From NCBI RefSeq assembly GCF_020873895.1, contig NZ_JAHWGT010000030.1:26704-90703 (forward strand): a DNA stretch of 64,000 bases, written 5' to 3'. The stretch's first letter is position 1; every line of letters starts with the position of its first letter. A program made the position numbers and the translations under genes. The notes under the pieces were generated by a model. The model made no database searches and was not told where the DNA came from. It saw nothing but the letters and a program-made list of their open reading frames with translations. Positions 63,101 to 64,000 of the stretch are shown piece after piece. Source of the stretch: Streptomyces sp. DH12 (lineage in GTDB: Bacteria; Actinomycetota; Actinomycetes; Streptomycetales; Streptomycetaceae).

Positions 63101-63429
63101 GCGAACGCGACACGGCCACCCTCTCCGGCGGGGAGACGTTCTTCGCGTCGCTCGCACTGGCCCTCGGCCTCGCCGACGTCGTCACCGACGAGGCGGGCGG
63201 CGTCCGTCTGGACACCCTCTTCATCGACGAGGGGTTCGGCAGCCTCGACGACCAGACCCTCGACGAGGTGCTGGACGTCCTCGACGCGCTGCGCGAGCGG
63301 GACCGCAGCGTCGGCATCGTCAGCCACGTCCCCGACCTGCGCCGCCGCATCCCCGCACAACTGGAGGTCGTCAAGGGGCGCGACGGCTCCCGGATCCGCC
63401 TCCGGGCCGGGACGGGCCTCAGCGGCTGA
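60100..63429 (+). CDS. sbcC: Exonuclease SbcC (Rad50-like ATPase subunit)
   Basis: A 1109-residue SMC-like ATPase. Walker A (GPTGAGKTS) is at about 34-42, followed by the Q loop and two long coiled coils. The zinc hook Cys518-Ala-Val-Cys521 (GAPCAVCGS) joins them. The signature LSGGETFFASLALALG and Walker B LDTLFIDEGFGSLDDQTLDE are near the C-terminus. A low-complexity Gly/Gln/Asp and Ser/Pro/Ala insertion lies about 60 residues after the hook, at 581-680. GTG 60100 overlaps the sbcD stop. Its last 11 bases overlap the convergent Lrp gene. Confidence 0.95.
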   Translation: MRLHRLRVTGFGPFGTAQEVDFDALSAAGLFLLHGPTGAGKTSVLDAVCFALYGSVPGARQAPGATLRSDHAAPGTATEVVLDLTVAGRRLEVTRRPAQPRPKKRGTGFTTEKAQSWLREYDPATGTWTGLSRSHQEIGEEAAQLVGMSRDQFCQVVLLPQGDFSRFLRADAEARGKLLGRLFDTHRFAAVEERLADLRRAAEQRVRDGDQRLLALAHRMAQAAGDAAGDWPAATGAPGEPGLAEAVLGWAAVARSGAREALDAAGLALTAAESRQAAARRALDACRERAARRARYEDARRRAADLDARRPERDAWQHRLDQARAAERVAGPLALRDAARRDHDEAAAAHARALAALPADLARAAADRLTALEQAHRQELGGLDAARRAEERVTLLTRERADLDRQARADDEALHEAAAWLAGWEATRRGLAARVDAAREAATRAEHLAGRLAPARRRLAAARRRDALARDAAAAETDLAAARDRANTAHETWLDLRERRLRGIAAELATHLADGAPCAVCGSADHPRPARPTADHVDRAAEAAAYEAHTRAAESRAAAERALAALGEALAAAAAEARDPDGAGQDGPGQDGAGQDGPGQDGAGQGGPGQDGSGQDGPWEPAARPTVPRPTASPEAPAAPATAGEPAASASQTGAASPSPSAAASPSASAAASPSGVAVLALTGPTAAELAEAVADLERRHAEAYELAAAAHTAREELERAEGEHARRLDAHRQAEVRAAARASRREALDQEQAALEAEIARILGDGRDTVARWQAELEHRIAALAAAAGAVRAAGTAARRLEEAEDRLAEAARGAGFPSPRAAADALLDGDRQRELQRRVDAWQAEAAAVADRLAEDGAREAAEGPPPDLPAALAAHDAAERAVRAAATALSAHRERCAELDRLSARADEEVRRLGPLRAEYDRVARLAALTAGTSAENERRMRLESYVLAARLEQVAAAATERLQRMSSGRYTLVHSDARSGGRRAGLGLHVVDAWTGSERDTATLSGGETFFASLALALGLADVVTDEAGGVRLDTLFIDEGFGSLDDQTLDEVLDVLDALRERDRSVGIVSHVPDLRRRIPAQLEVVKGRDGSRIRLRAGTGLSG
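61840..61959 (+). repeat. 15-bp tandem repeat inside sbcC
   Basis: Eight units of GACGGCGCCGGGCAG with few changes, encoding alternating DGAGQ and DGPGQ with a final DGPWE. They sit in the second coiled-coil arm. A Ser/Pro/Ala-rich stretch follows at about 62040-62125. Confidence 0.9.
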
Positions 63430-63865
63430 CGGGGCGGCGCCGCAGCGGGGAGGAGTACACGACGCTCGTCGTCACCGACCCGAGGGCGCCGATCCTCCCG
63501 GCCACCTGCTCCAGGTGCGCCATCGAGCGGGCCGCGACCTTCAGCACGAAGCAGTCGTCCCCCGTGACGTGGTGTGCCTCCAGCACCTCGGGGGTCGTCG
63601 CCAACAGGTCGTGGAACGGCTTGTAGTTGCCGTTCGGGTAGCGCAGCCGGACGAAGGCGAGGATCGGCAGACCCAGCCGCTCGTGGTCCACGACCGCCGT
63701 GTAGCCGGAGATGATCCCGGCCTCCTCCATCCGGCGGACCCGCTCGGTCACGGCGCTCGCCGACATCGACACGGTCCGCGCCAGCTCGGCGAAGCTCGCC
63801 CGGCCCTCCTCCTGGAGGGCCTGGAGTATGCGCCAGTCGGTGGCGTCCGGTGATTGTCCCGTCAT
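63419..63865 (-). CDS. Lrp/AsnC-family transcriptional regulator
   Basis: A 148-residue Lrp protein: helix-turn-helix at about 8-50 (DWRILQALQEEGRASFAELA, VSMSASAVTERVRRMEEAG) and an AsnC/RAM effector domain (HHVTGDDCFVLKVAARSM). It is divergent from the partial gene at 63960, which it probably controls in response to an amino acid. ATG 63865 is preferred over one 12 codons upstream, since the HTH starts soon after. Confidence 0.93.
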   Translation of the reverse strand: MTGQSPDATDWRILQALQEEGRASFAELARTVSMSASAVTERVRRMEEAGIISGYTAVVDHERLGLPILAFVRLRYPNGNYKPFHDLLATTPEVLEAHHVTGDDCFVLKVAARSMAHLEQVAGRIGALGSVTTSVVYSSPLRRRPVSR

Positions 63866-63947
63866 GCACGAGGAATAGCAGGGCTTTCCCCGGCGGTTCA
63901 AGCCCCGGGCCGGGGATCGTCACTTCTCCGCGATGATCCGCCGACCG

Positions 63948-63953
63948 TAGGTT
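63948..63953 (+). promoter_or_regulatory. -10 box of the divergent gene
   Basis: TAGGTT lies 6 bases before ATG 63960, suggesting a leaderless transcript. The promoter overlaps the control region of the Lrp gene. Confidence 0.4.
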
Positions 63954-63959
63954 CTTGCC

Positions 63960-64000
63960 ATGACCACCACCACGGACCCCGCGTCCGCCCCCACGTCCCC
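63960..64000 (+). CDS. Start of an unidentified gene (3' end outside window)
   Basis: Only about 13 codons are visible (MTTTTDPASAPTS), starting at ATG 63960 and open to the window edge. The sequence is too short and polar to identify. Position divergent from an Lrp regulator suggests an amino-acid-related transporter or enzyme, but nothing in the bases shows it. Confidence 0.5.
   Translation, partial: MTTTTDPASAPTS

Noticed and set aside
59608-63360. Open frame of about 1250 codons antisense to sbcC
   Set aside because: Gly/Ala/Val-rich composition with no family features; an antisense shadow of the sbcC reading frame.
59220-63626. Open frame of about 1468 codons overlapping sbcD and sbcC in another frame
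   Set aside because: Its product is an Arg/Pro-rich shadow without domains, whereas the two overlapped frames contain all SbcD and SbcC motifs.

Overview
The window is high-GC DNA with strong G/C bias at third codon positions, many GTG and some TTG starts, Tat/lipobox lipoproteins, TAGxxT-type -10 boxes and short-leader or leaderless starts. Together with the gene families present (XlnA-type xylanase with a ricin-type domain, a divergent third EF-Tu, a PP2C/SpoIIE multidomain regulator) this points to a Streptomyces chromosome. I see no rRNA, tRNA, CRISPR array, origin or secondary-metabolite synthase.

Region 1 (1-3.7 kb) is a decaying edge: the 3' end of a MocR-type regulator, a frameshifted and truncated EamA exporter divergent from an intact LysR regulator, a Rieske lipoprotein, and an S9 peptidase that has lost its centre by internal deletion.

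Region 2 (3.9-20.7 kb) is a xylan/arabinoxylan utilisation locus. A LacI repressor, an intracellular GH3 and an intracellular GH43 form one leftward unit (with a separate leftward secreted GH10-CBM13 xylanase beyond it). Divergently, a long rightward and mostly overlapping unit encodes a sugar-binding lipoprotein, two permeases, secreted GH30 and GH10 enzymes, then a three-gene module (Gfo/Idh oxidoreductase, DUF6807/PmoA-like protein, cupin protein) and a secreted CBM13-GH62 arabinofuranosidase. The proposed logic is: secreted GH10/GH30/GH62 trim arabinoxylan, the ABC transporter imports oligosaccharides, GH3 and GH43 finish them, and LacI acts on TTTCGAA-like sites. The Gfo/Idh-DUF6807-cupin trio has no assigned role in xylan breakdown and is the best candidate here for an undescribed activity.

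Region 3 (20.9-30.1 kb) is an accessory island bounded by two homologous, directly repeated tails of a tyrosine integrase about 9 kb apart. Inside are two inverted left ends of one IS5-type element flanking a secreted PA14/fibronectin-III protein, a TetR-MFS efflux pair with two palindromic operators, a transposase scrap, a NarL-type two-component pair, and a coupled secreted/membrane protein pair.

Region 4 (30.2-64 kb) looks like ordinary conserved chromosome: HipA-like kinase plus DUF3037, two SDR reductases, an orphan family 5 binding lipoprotein, ung, lnt, uppP, a divergent EF-Tu, a spermidine synthase-like protein, an MFS exporter, DedA and gamma-carbonic-anhydrase-like proteins, a five-domain PP2C regulator leading a sugar ABC transporter, and sbcDC with an Lrp regulator. 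Convergent gene pairs here often share hairpin terminators that reach into the coding sequence.
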